Part shown: one piece after another, positions 56,996-64,000 of the stretch | Layout of the letters: each line of letters starts with the position of its first letter | Position numbering within the stretch: the first letter of the stretch is position 1 | Made by a program: the position numbers and the translations under genes | The notes under the pieces: model-generated | Database searches by the model: none | Seen by the model: the letters and a program-made list of their open reading frames with translations, nothing else | Told to the model about the DNA's origin: nothing | Origin: Alphaproteobacteria bacterium | Lineage (GTDB): Bacteria; Pseudomonadota; Alphaproteobacteria; Rickettsiales; UBA8987 | Direction of reading: 5' to 3' | Assembly (NCBI GenBank): GCA_030429625.1 | Contig: JAUIFA010000003.1 | Location: forward strand, 214,734 to 278,733 | Length of the DNA: 64,000 bases

Positions 56996-57024
56996 TTGCA
57001 AATTAGTAATTCTAGTAATATAAC
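56996..57024 (+). promoter_or_regulatory. Probable promoter of the glucosaminidase gene
   Basis: TTGCAA (56996-57001), a 17-base spacer and TATAAC (57019-57024). It lies about 40 bases before the GTG start. Confidence 0.55.
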
Positions 57025-57064
57025 CCTAAAATGTTTTTTAGATTTTTATTGCTAGCGGGGCACT

Positions 57065-57814
57065 GTGGCTAAAACTGTTTATCGACGATTTATGGCCATC
57101 ATGTTTGCAGTTTTAATTGTGGTGATGGCACTGTGGTTTTTAACCAGATATGTTCCTGAGGATTCTATTCCTTCTTTTGCAGGATATTATGATGTGATTG
57201 AAAGAAAAGATGCTTTTATCAAGTTCTTTGAAAATAAATCACGCATCATTAATAACGCCATTGCTTTAAAACGCCAGAAACTTCTTTTGCTGTACGATAA
57301 AGAAGCATCAACAAATAACATAACAACCGCTGAAATAGAGTGGCTAAAGCTTCTGGCTCAGGAATATGAAGTCGATAACTTTAATATTGACGATAAAAAT
57401 AAACGTAAAGAATTAAGTTTAAGAGTAGATGAAGTACCATCTTCAATGCTCATTGCGCAGGCGGCGATAGAATCCGCTTGGGGAACATCAAGATTTGCCA
57501 AGGAAGGAAACAATTTTTTTGGTATGTGGTGTTACGATATGGGGTGTGGGATGGTTCCCAAAAGAAGAGACAGTGATAAAAACCATGAAGTAAAGAAATA
57601 TAATGATGTGGAAACAGCCATCACCGATTTTATCCATACACTTAATACGAATGCTTCTTATAAAGCCTTTCGGAAACTTCGTCTAAACCAAAGAATTTCA
57701 GGATTAAAGCTTTCAGGCTACTCATTGATTGCGCAATTAAAGTCATATTCACAAATGGGAAAAAAATACATAAAAATTGTGCGTAAGGTAATAAAAGATA
57801 ATAATCTAGAATAA
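57065..57814 (+). CDS. Bax-like glucosaminidase-domain protein
   Basis: A 249-residue protein with an N-terminal membrane anchor (FMAIMFAVLIVVMALWFL) and a C-terminal GH73-like domain: EVPSSMLIAQAAIESAWGTSRFAKEGNNFFGMWCYDMGCGMVPKRR, with the catalytic Glu of AAIESAWG. This is the pattern of E. coli Bax. It would cut the glycan chain of peptidoglycan on the periplasmic face. The GTG start follows a GGGG. Confidence 0.87.
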   Translation: MAKTVYRRFMAIMFAVLIVVMALWFLTRYVPEDSIPSFAGYYDVIERKDAFIKFFENKSRIINNAIALKRQKLLLLYDKEASTNNITTAEIEWLKLLAQEYEVDNFNIDDKNKRKELSLRVDEVPSSMLIAQAAIESAWGTSRFAKEGNNFFGMWCYDMGCGMVPKRRDSDKNHEVKKYNDVETAITDFIHTLNTNASYKAFRKLRLNQRISGLKLSGYSLIAQLKSYSQMGKKYIKIVRKVIKDNNLE

Positions 57815-57835
57815 TAATAGAAAATGTTATATAAT
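57807..57835 (+). promoter_or_regulatory. Possible promoter of the exonuclease-kdsD-lpt unit
   Basis: A perfect TATAAT (57830-57835) with a weak -35 TAGAAT 17 bases upstream. It overlaps the end of the glucosaminidase gene. Confidence 0.4.
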
Positions 57836-57864
57836 TCGGCCAAATAATTTTTAAAAAGGATAGC

Positions 57865-58488
57865 ATTATAGTTAATTATTTACACTTAGGGGATTTGCCA
57901 TCAGACGTAGTTCTGGAAGGAGATCTTGCTGTTGATACAGAGACCAAAGGTCTGAGTATTTATGAACGTGACCGTTTGTGTGTTGTTCAAATTTCTAATG
58001 GCGATGGCAACGCTCATGTTATCAAAATTGAGAAGGATGAGTATGCTTCTGCAAAAAATTTAATCGCTTTGTTGGCAGATGAGAGTCGGTGTAAAATATT
58101 TCACTATGCTCGCTTTGATGTTGGAGCCATTCGAAAGTACCTTGGGGTGGAAATACATAATGTGTATTGTACCAAGATTGCTTCGAAATTAACAAGGACA
58201 TACACAGACCGTCACGGTTTAAAAGACTTGTGTAAAGAGCTGATAAATGTTGATCTTTCCAAACAGCAGCAATGCTCTAATTGGGCGGCGGAAAAACTAA
58301 CAAAAGATCAGATAAATTACGCTGCCTCAGACGTGCTTTATCTTCATCAGATACGTGATATTCTTAATGAGCGACTGAAAGAAGAGGGGCGGGAAGAGAT
58401 AGCTCAGAAATGTTTTGAATTTATTCACACCCGATCTATACTTGATGAAAATGGTTGGGAAGAAGTAGACATATTTTCGCATGCTTAG
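57865..58488 (+). CDS. RNase D-like 3'-5' exonuclease with a probable non-ATG start
   Basis: A 207-residue DEDD exonuclease. Motif I is LAVDTETKGL, motif II is FHYARFDVGAIRKYLG, and motif III is YAASDVLYLHQI. The order and size are those of the short RNase D-like proteins of alphaproteobacteria, which lack the HRDC domain. Their N-terminus contains a conserved HxGDLP. Here that stretch (LHLGDLPSD) is encoded upstream of the first TTG (57895), and the only starts there are ATT (57865) and ATA (57868), four to seven bases after AAGGA. I place the start at 57865; TTG 57895 is the alternative. Confidence 0.85.
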   Translation: MIVNYLHLGDLPSDVVLEGDLAVDTETKGLSIYERDRLCVVQISNGDGNAHVIKIEKDEYASAKNLIALLADESRCKIFHYARFDVGAIRKYLGVEIHNVYCTKIASKLTRTYTDRHGLKDLCKELINVDLSKQQQCSNWAAEKLTKDQINYAASDVLYLHQIRDILNERLKEEGREEIAQKCFEFIHTRSILDENGWEEVDIFSHA

Positions 58489-58518
58489 CAACATGCTGCA
58501 ATTCTATAGGTAAATGAT

Positions 58519-59478
58519 TTGAAAGATACAAATAGTTACAATGCCGCTTTGGCAGTGCTTGATAAAGCTATTGAAGGTATTTCAGCCCTGCGTAATGAGT
58601 TGGGTGATAATTTTATCAAAGCAGTGGACTTGATGCACGGCATACAAGGACGTGTTATTTTATGTGGGATGGGAAAAAGCGGGCATGTGGCACGTAAAAT
58701 TGCCGCAACCATGTCCTCTACAGGCACACCTGCTTTGTTTGTCCACCCAGGGGAGGCCAGCCATGGTGATTTAGGTATGATTACCCAGAAAGACTGTGTA
58801 ATTTTGCTATCCAATTCAGGAGAAACAGCGGAATTAAGTGATATTATTCATTATTGTAAACGGTTTAATATCCCATTGATTGCTATGGTCAGAAGGCATG
58901 GTTCTTTGTTGGTTGAATCTGCCGACATTGCCTTTGTTTTGCCTGAAATATCTGAAGCGTCGCCAGTCAACGCACCGACAACCTCTACCACAATGATGAT
59001 CGTTTGGGGAGATGTTTTGGCCATGGCGTTGATGGAGAAAAATGGTTTTAAGGCAGATGATTTTAAAATTTTTCATCCGGGTGGAAAGTTAGGAAGTCAA
59101 CTTCTCAAAGTCTCTCAATTGATGAAGAAGGATGGGGATTTACCTCTGGTGCATCAAGCGGATTTAATGTCAGAAGCTATCATTGAAATCACATCAAAAA
59201 GTTTGGGCTGTGCCATTGTGGTGGACGATAACAATATTCCCATTGGGGTGATTACTGATGGTGATTTGCGTCGGCATATGAGCGAAAATATGGTAAGTTT
59301 AAAAGCCGCAGATGTGATGACACAAAACCCCATTACAATAAAAGAAACGATGTTTGCCGTCGAAGCACTCAATATTATGAATGATAAATCAATTACCAGT
59401 ATTATTGTGGTTAATAAGTCAAATAAGGTCATTGGTATTGTTCATATTCATGATATTTTACGCGCAGGTATTTCCTAG
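58519..59478 (+). CDS. kdsD: Arabinose-5-phosphate isomerase
   Basis: A 319-residue KpsF/GutQ-type enzyme that makes arabinose-5-phosphate for KDO. The N-terminal SIS domain holds RVILCGMGKSGHVARKIAATMSSTGTPALFVHPGEASHGDLG and LSNSGETAEL, and two CBS repeats (VVDDNNIPIGVITDGDLRRHM; VVNKSNKVIGIVHIHDILRAGI) complete it. The start is TTG (58519) with AGGT seven bases upstream. The lpt genes follow. Confidence 0.95.
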   Translation: MKDTNSYNAALAVLDKAIEGISALRNELGDNFIKAVDLMHGIQGRVILCGMGKSGHVARKIAATMSSTGTPALFVHPGEASHGDLGMITQKDCVILLSNSGETAELSDIIHYCKRFNIPLIAMVRRHGSLLVESADIAFVLPEISEASPVNAPTTSTTMMIVWGDVLAMALMEKNGFKADDFKIFHPGGKLGSQLLKVSQLMKKDGDLPLVHQADLMSEAIIEITSKSLGCAIVVDDNNIPIGVITDGDLRRHMSENMVSLKAADVMTQNPITIKETMFAVEALNIMNDKSITSIIVVNKSNKVIGIVHIHDILRAGIS

Positions 59479-59480
59479 AG

Positions 59481-60131
59481 ATGGGTGACAAACAGGAACA
59501 TTCTGTTTTTTCTGGTGCTGTACCAAGATTGGCTTTTTCAACAGCACGTCACAAAACTTTAATCGACAAATTGAAGTTGTTGATCTTTACAATTATTACC
59601 ATTCTTGTACTGTCGATTATTATTTGGCCATTGACAGATTATGGAAAGAAGGGGTTAACTTTAAAATTTGAAAGGCGAGGAAATATTGGTGATGAGCCAG
59701 TAATGATTAAACCAAGATTGCACGGGGTTAATGACGACAATCAGCAATATAATGTGTCGGCAGAAAAAGCGGTTCAGTTGGACAAAAAAACAGTGGAATT
59801 ATACGAGGTGGATGCGGATATTTATCTAAAAAATGGGCAATGGTTAAACATCACCGCTAATAAAGGGCTTTATGACGCACAAATAAGAGAGGTAGATCTT
59901 AACGGAAATGTAAATATTTTTCTAGATAATGGCTATGAGGTGAGTACAGAAGCCTCTAAAGTTTATCTGAAAAAAGGAAGGGTTGAGGGGAATAAACCTG
60001 TAACCGTTAATAGTCCAATGGGAGTAATAAAAGCCAATAAATTTGTAGTGTATAATCAGATGGATTCTGTTAAATTTATAGGCAATGTTCATCTCAAAGC
60101 ATACCCAAAAACCTTAAATGAGAGTCAGTGA
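59481..60131 (+). CDS. lptC: LPS export protein LptC
   Basis: A 216-residue bitopic inner-membrane protein that joins LptBFG to LptA. The single helix is LLIFTIITILVLSIIIWPL (about residues 34-52), and the periplasmic beta-jellyroll follows (LYEVDADIYLKNGQWLNITANKGLYDAQIREVDLNGNVNIF). It begins two bases after kdsD and overlaps lptA slightly, a classical arrangement. Confidence 0.9.
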   Translation: MGDKQEHSVFSGAVPRLAFSTARHKTLIDKLKLLIFTIITILVLSIIIWPLTDYGKKGLTLKFERRGNIGDEPVMIKPRLHGVNDDNQQYNVSAEKAVQLDKKTVELYEVDADIYLKNGQWLNITANKGLYDAQIREVDLNGNVNIFLDNGYEVSTEASKVYLKKGRVEGNKPVTVNSPMGVIKANKFVVYNQMDSVKFIGNVHLKAYPKTLNESQ

Positions 60132-60133
60132 AT

Positions 60134-60676
60134 ATGTTAAGAGTTATAATCTTATTAGTCATTTTTCTACCACATGTGGCCTATGCCCAAATTGGTCTGG
60201 CAGGAATTGATGGAAATAGTGATCAACCGATTGATATTGTTTCAGACACATTAACGGTAAATTCACAAAAAAACATCGCTGTATTTAAGGGTGATGTTGA
60301 AGCTCAGCAAGGTACACTCACTTTAAAATCTGATAAAATGAAAGTGTTTTATAATAATGACTCGTCTAAAGAAAATAATTCTCTTTCTAAGATTATTACC
60401 ACCGGACATACCCATTTAACAGTCCCAGACAAACAAGCTAAATCAAACAATGGCATATATGACGTAGATAAAGGAATAATATTATTGCAGGGCAATGTGG
60501 TCTTAACAAAGGGCGAAAACAAACTGCAGGGAGATAATTTCGTATATAACGTTAAAAACGGTAAAAGTAAAATTACCAGCAAAAAAATCCCTTCAAAAGG
60601 AACAGCTGGAGAAAAGCCTAAAAAACAACGGGTCAAAGGTGTTTTTATTCCTAACAAAAAACCTGAATCTAAGTAG
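60134..60676 (+). CDS. lptA: LPS export protein LptA
   Basis: A 180-residue periplasmic protein that carries LPS across the envelope. A signal peptide (MLRVIILLVIFLPHVAYA) precedes the OstA-type domain: PIDIVSDTLTVNSQKNIAVFKGDVEAQQGTLTLKSDKM, KQAKSNNGIYDVDKGIILLQGNVVLTKGENKLQGDNFVYN. A basic tail follows. GTG 60128 is an alternative start. The usual next gene, lptB, does not follow; the reading direction switches at the stop codon. Confidence 0.92.
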   Translation: MLRVIILLVIFLPHVAYAQIGLAGIDGNSDQPIDIVSDTLTVNSQKNIAVFKGDVEAQQGTLTLKSDKMKVFYNNDSSKENNSLSKIITTGHTHLTVPDKQAKSNNGIYDVDKGIILLQGNVVLTKGENKLQGDNFVYNVKNGKSKITSKKIPSKGTAGEKPKKQRVKGVFIPNKKPESK

Positions 60677-61748
60677 CAAATATAAAGTCAGTGCTACTAA
60701 GAGTAAAGCTACCATCTAGTATGATACTGATATGATTAAGCATAATGGTTGTTTCATAATCGCTACTGGTAATAGACAATTCAGAAAATAGGGTAGTGCC
60801 CAGATCCTCTATGTTGATAAGGTCTTCACTTTGTACAAAATCCATAATGGTTTGGGTGGTGCCTGGATTGGTAATCATCACAAATTGATCGACCCCATCC
60901 CCTCCATAGAGAATATTGCTGCCCAGCCCTCCATTGAGTGTATCGCTGCCACTGCCACCGTAAAGAGTATCGTTACCCTGTTGACCCATTATAAGGTCAT
61001 TACCGGAATCTCCATAAATTAAATCATCTTCTTTGTTGGCTTTGATTATATCGTCACCACTGCCACCGTAAAGAGTATCATTGCCTTTCCCGCCTTTTAA
61101 CAAATCATTGCCTTCATTACCTTCTATATAATCTGTTCCAGCATTTCCATTGATAGTATCGTCCCCGCTGCCGCCATAAAGAGTGTCCGCTCCAGTGCCT
61201 CCTTTTATGCTGTCATCGCCAGCGCCACCAGAAATGTAATCATAATGACGATCCCCATCGAGCGTATCGTTACCAGCCCCGCCATAGATAGTGTCATTAC
61301 CGGTCCCGCCTTTGATGATATCTGTATCAATTCCGCCTATCAGGCTGTCTGCTCCTTTATGGCCATAGATTTCATTCATACCAGAGGAAGCACTGATGGT
61401 ATCGCTGCCACTGCCACCAAACAGAAGGTCGTTTCCTGACTCTCCTAAAATAATATCATTACCTTCGTTGCCTTGAATTGTATCATCGCCAGCACCGGCA
61501 ATCACACTATCGTCCCCAGTTTCTGCCCAAACATAATCGTTACCAGCCCCGCCATAGATAGTGTCATTACCGGAACTGCCATAGATAATATCGTTTCCAT
61601 CTCCCGCAACCACACTATCATCGCCAGCACCAGCATAGATAAGGTCAGCGGCAGACCCTCCAATAAGACTATCCGCACTGGTTCCACCAGTAATAGTACT
61701 CGCAGCATCTAATTCAATAATTTCCGGCTGATTTAAATCTATTGGCAT
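60669..61748 (-). CDS. RTX-type calcium-binding repeat protein
   Basis: A 359-residue protein almost wholly of GGxGxDxx nonapeptide repeats (for example YGGAGNDTLDGDRHYDYISGGAGDDSIKGGTGADTLYGG), which bind calcium and form a parallel beta-roll outside the cell. The end (FSELSITSSDYETTIMLNHISIILDGSFTLSSTDFIFAT) resembles the C-terminal type I secretion signal. There is no enzyme domain and no signal peptide. Its stop overlaps lptA by eight bases (convergent). No type I secretion genes lie nearby. It may be an adhesin or a surface-layer-type protein. Confidence 0.9.
   Translation of the reverse strand: MPIDLNQPEIIELDAASTITGGTSADSLIGGSAADLIYAGAGDDSVVAGDGNDIIYGSSGNDTIYGGAGNDYVWAETGDDSVIAGAGDDTIQGNEGNDIILGESGNDLLFGGSGSDTISASSGMNEIYGHKGADSLIGGIDTDIIKGGTGNDTIYGGAGNDTLDGDRHYDYISGGAGDDSIKGGTGADTLYGGSGDDTINGNAGTDYIEGNEGNDLLKGGKGNDTLYGGSGDDIIKANKEDDLIYGDSGNDLIMGQQGNDTLYGGSGSDTLNGGLGSNILYGGDGVDQFVMITNPGTTQTIMDFVQSEDLINIEDLGTTLFSELSITSSDYETTIMLNHISIILDGSFTLSSTDFIFAT
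61266..61573. repeat. 38-base perfect direct repeat within the RTX gene
   Basis: The same 38 bases occur at 61266-61303 and 61536-61573, exactly 270 bases (90 codons) apart, so a whole number of nonapeptide repeats lies between them. Further near-repeats occur in the same gene. Such identity beyond codon-level need suggests recent duplication or conversion of repeat units. Confidence 0.85.
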
Positions 61749-61819
61749 AAATATCGTTACCTACAATATATGGTAGGGTTACTATGGCATTTTTTGCAAA
61801 TAAGGTCAATATCTAGCGT

Positions 61820-62539
61820 TTAATTGCTAATAATATAAAAGGGAGCACAGGTTTTTGATGTATTAGAAACATCGTAGGTGTCGGTAGTCATCGTTGCCAA
61901 TGTATGGTTGTTGGCGCAGGTTTTTGTTGCACTAAACCCAATAACTTTACCTGTGCCGGGCATAGCATTGTCTAACTTCTTATCAATAAATTTGGCATCT
62001 TCAGGGGTAAGAATCTTATAGGTGCTGGCGCCAAAAGCCCCCTCATTTGCCAGGCCAAGGATATTTTGATACCTATCATTTACAGCCGATACATCCAAAG
62101 TAAACAAATAACGAATTGGCACTGCGTTTGCATAAAAATTGGCTGAATCTAAGGAGGATCTTGGCATGTTTACACCACCAAAATAACCTGTTGCGGTGGT
62201 AATGGTTTCATCATAATTACCTTCAATCAAACCAGCTAAAGCCAAATGGTCCCAAAACTGTACGACCTCTCCTGCGGAATCAAGTTCGTTGTTTCCATCG
62301 CCTTCTTCGGTTTGACCAGGCCAATAATCTGAGGCTTCATCAAAATCTCCAGGGATAGCGTCATACTTAGCAATAAACATGTTGTATGCCGTTTCGTATT
62401 TAACAAAATCATTAGCAATGGAAGTCAGGCGGGAGGTATGGATCATCTCTCTGCCAGAAACAATACCAGCAGTAATCAAGCTGATAATCACCAACACAAT
62501 AGAAAGTTCAATAAGTGTAAAACCAGATTTTTTGCTCAT
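61820..62539 (-). CDS. Type IV prepilin-like protein, paralogue 4
   Basis: A 239-residue relative of the 42-44 kb cluster, about 17 kb away. The leader MSKKSG precedes FTLIELSIVLVIISLITAGI, and the body shows AIPGDFDEASDYWPGQTEEGDGNNELD, DAKFIDKKLDNAMPGTG and CANNHTLATMTTDTYDVSN with the closing Cys. AGAGGGGG lies just before the ATG. It has its own upstream space and lies between dxs and the RTX gene, both on the minus strand. Confidence 0.87.
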   Translation of the reverse strand: MSKKSGFTLIELSIVLVIISLITAGIVSGREMIHTSRLTSIANDFVKYETAYNMFIAKYDAIPGDFDEASDYWPGQTEEGDGNNELDSAGEVVQFWDHLALAGLIEGNYDETITTATGYFGGVNMPRSSLDSANFYANAVPIRYLFTLDVSAVNDRYQNILGLANEGAFGASTYKILTPEDAKFIDKKLDNAMPGTGKVIGFSATKTCANNHTLATMTTDTYDVSNTSKTCAPFYIISN

Positions 62540-62596
62540 ACCCCCTCTAAAAAGAATGCATTATTATATTACCATAAATGCAGGAGTTATAGTAGC

Positions 62597-64000
62597 CTAA
62601 ATAGCATTAATATTCTTATCTGAGTTCTCTTTTAGGTGTTTTAAGACAGCACACACAATACCGTTCATGTTCAGGCCAGCTTTTTCATACATATTGTGGG
62701 CATTGCCATGTTCAATATAATAATCAGGTAGAAATAGGGAGTGTATAGCGCAATGCTCACTTAGCCCTTCGTCATTCATATAATTTTGAACATGAGAGCC
62801 AAAACCACCAATCGCACCTTCTTCTACAGTAATAAGCATATCGTGTTGCTGTGCTAGCTCTTTTATCAATTCTTTATCCAGAGGCTTAGCAAAACGCGCG
62901 TCAGCAACCGTGGTGGATAGACCTTTGGATTCAAGGATTTCTGCTGCACCTAAGGCTTCCTGCAGACGTGTTCCTAGGGAAAGAATGGCAATCTTTTTAC
63001 CGTGTTTAATGATTCTTCCCTTGCCAATCGGCCAAGTTTCTGCTTTTTCCGGCACATCTACCCCTACGCCTTCCCCGCGAGGATAACGGAAGGCGGAAGG
63101 ACGGTCATCAATGGAGAGCGAAGTGGCCACAGCACCGGCCAACTCTGCCTCATCGCTCGGTGCCATTACAACCATATTAGGAAGATTAGACAAATAGGCA
63201 ATGTCAAACGAACCCGCATGGGTAGGGCCATCCGCCCCAACTAATCCTGCGCGATCAATCGCAAAACGCACCGGAAGTTTTTGGATGTCCACATCATGAA
63301 TAATCTGATCATAGGCTCTTTGTAAAAAGGTAGAATAAATGGCCACCACCGGTTTATAACCTTCTGCGGCCAAACCAGCTGCAAAAGTCACTGCATGTTG
63401 TTCGGCTATGCCCACATCGTAGGAACGATCAGGAAAAACTTCGGCAAATTTATCTAATCCCGTACCTGAAGGCATGGCCGCATTGATCGCAATAATTTTA
63501 TCATCTTTCTCAGCTTGTTTTATTAATTCTTGTGCAAAAATTTGTGTGTATGTTTTTTTAGACGGTTTTGATTTTTCTTGAATACGGGTTGTTAAATCAA
63601 ACTTCTTAACAGCATGAAATTTTTCACAAGAGGCTTCAGGTGAATTAAACCCATGGCCTTTTTCTGTCACAACATGGATGAGAACAGGGCGTGGGTCTTT
63701 GATTTTTTGTACGTTACGCAATACAGGTAATAAATGTTCCAAATTATGTCCGTCAATGGGGCCAATATAATAAAAACCCATTTCTTCAAATAAATTACCA
63801 CCCGCAGCCATATTTTTAGCATATTGTTCTGTTTTCCGAGCGGCATTTTCCAGTGAATGAGGCAAGGCTTTAGCTGTTTTCTTAGCAAAATTACGCATTT
63901 TATTAAATGTTTTAGAAGAAATAAGGCGTGACAAATACGCACTGAACGCGCCCACTGGCGGCGCAATCGACATATCGTTATCATTGAGAATCACAATCAG
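62597..64000 (-). CDS. dxs: 1-deoxy-D-xylulose-5-phosphate synthase, 5' end outside the window
   Basis: Open to the window edge, so the N-terminal thiamine-binding part is missing here. It begins with [23 protein letters not shown], continues with [66 protein letters not shown] (the catalytic Glu) and [38 protein letters not shown] condenses pyruvate and glyceraldehyde-3-phosphate, the first step of the MEP isoprenoid pathway that feeds IspA. Confidence 0.96.
   Translation of the reverse strand: MIVILNDNDMSIAPPVGAFSAYLSRLISSKTFNKMRNFAKKTAKALPHSLENAARKTEQYAKNMAAGGNLFEEMGFYYIGPIDGHNLEHLLPVLRNVQKIKDPRPVLIHVVTEKGHGFNSPEASCEKFHAVKKFDLTTRIQEKSKPSKKTYTQIFAQELIKQAEKDDKIIAINAAMPSGTGLDKFAEVFPDRSYDVGIAEQHAVTFAAGLAAEGYKPVVAIYSTFLQRAYDQIIHDVDIQKLPVRFAIDRAGLVGADGPTHAGSFDIAYLSNLPNMVVMAPSDEAELAGAVATSLSIDDRPSAFRYPRGEGVGVDVPEKAETWPIGKGRIIKHGKKIAILSLGTRLQEALGAAEILESKGLSTTVADARFAKPLDKELIKELAQQHDMLITVEEGAIGGFGSHVQNYMNDEGLSEHCAIHSLFLPDYYIEHGNAHNMYEKAGLNMNGIVCAVLKHLKENSDKNINAI

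Noticed and set aside
60669..61748. Regularly spaced short repeats that could suggest a CRISPR array
   Set aside because: They are codons for RTX nonapeptides in one open frame; spacing and sequence are those of GGxGxD repeats, with no unique spacers or cas genes.

Overview
The window is a chromosomal segment of an AT-rich, Gram-negative alphaproteobacterium. Four things support this. The Nuo genes are followed directly by birA, coaX and an RNase J gene. The bc1 complex is encoded as Rieske, cytochrome b and cytochrome c1. Two sequences closely resemble families I know from alphaproteobacteria: the rickettsial 17 kDa surface antigen and the LdtR regulator. Finally, the aroC/fabI and kdsD-lptC-lptA neighbourhoods are typical. 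I do not name a genus. The segment shows no phage, insertion sequence or CRISPR array. Flagellar motor genes, two carboxylate-type transport systems and prepilins suggest a motile, respiring, probably free-living or host-associated cell.

Layout. 1-3.8 kb: glyA (5' end only), tgt, an unrecognised membrane protein behind a perfect consensus promoter, rluD and a small membrane protein, with two copies of a composite palindrome, one of them inside the tgt reading frame. 3.9-6.0 kb: motA-motB. 6.2-15.5 kb: an SLC13-type permease, an orphan Tat-exported DctP-type binding protein, the regulator ldtR, a TAXI-type TRAP system with a fused permease and UspA, then ispA and small unrecognised genes. 15.5-19.5 kb (minus): aroC, fabI, a 17 kDa antigen-like lipoprotein and a cystathionine gamma-synthase-like enzyme. 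19.7-37.9 kb: the full complex I operon nuoA-N with a phytanoyl-CoA dioxygenase-like gene between nuoF and nuoG, then birA, coaX and rnj. 37.9-42.1 kb: a Sel1-repeat protein, petABC, tRNA-Leu and cytochrome c. 42.1-44.8 kb: three tandem prepilin paralogues and a small exported protein. 44.9-48.3 kb: folB with a pteridine reductase-like SDR, then a small signalling cluster (PAS, receiver-HATPase, degenerate GGDEF). 48.3-54.9 kb: glmS, purB, tRNA-Met, an FMN glutamate synthase-like protein, a methyltransferase and an unknown protein. 55.2-64 kb: a hybrid histidine kinase lacking its phospho-acceptor His, a Bax-like glucosaminidase, an RNase D-like exonuclease that seems to lack an ATG/GTG start, kdsD-lptC-lptA, an RTX repeat protein, a fourth prepilin and dxs (5' end outside the window).

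How the genes fit together. Complex I (nuo), the bc1 complex (pet) and the soluble cytochrome c form most of an aerobic electron transport chain. ispA and dxs supply isoprenoids. glmS, kdsD, lptC/lptA and fabI serve envelope synthesis. The prepilins, RTX protein and antigen-like lipoprotein are probable surface or secreted products.

The signals most worth pursuing are: the composite palindrome that has entered tgt in frame and whose stems covary between its two copies; four prepilin paralogues sharing a distinctive C-terminal Cys motif; and a set of degenerate signalling proteins (a His-less hybrid kinase and a GGDEF-like domain without the GGDEF residues).
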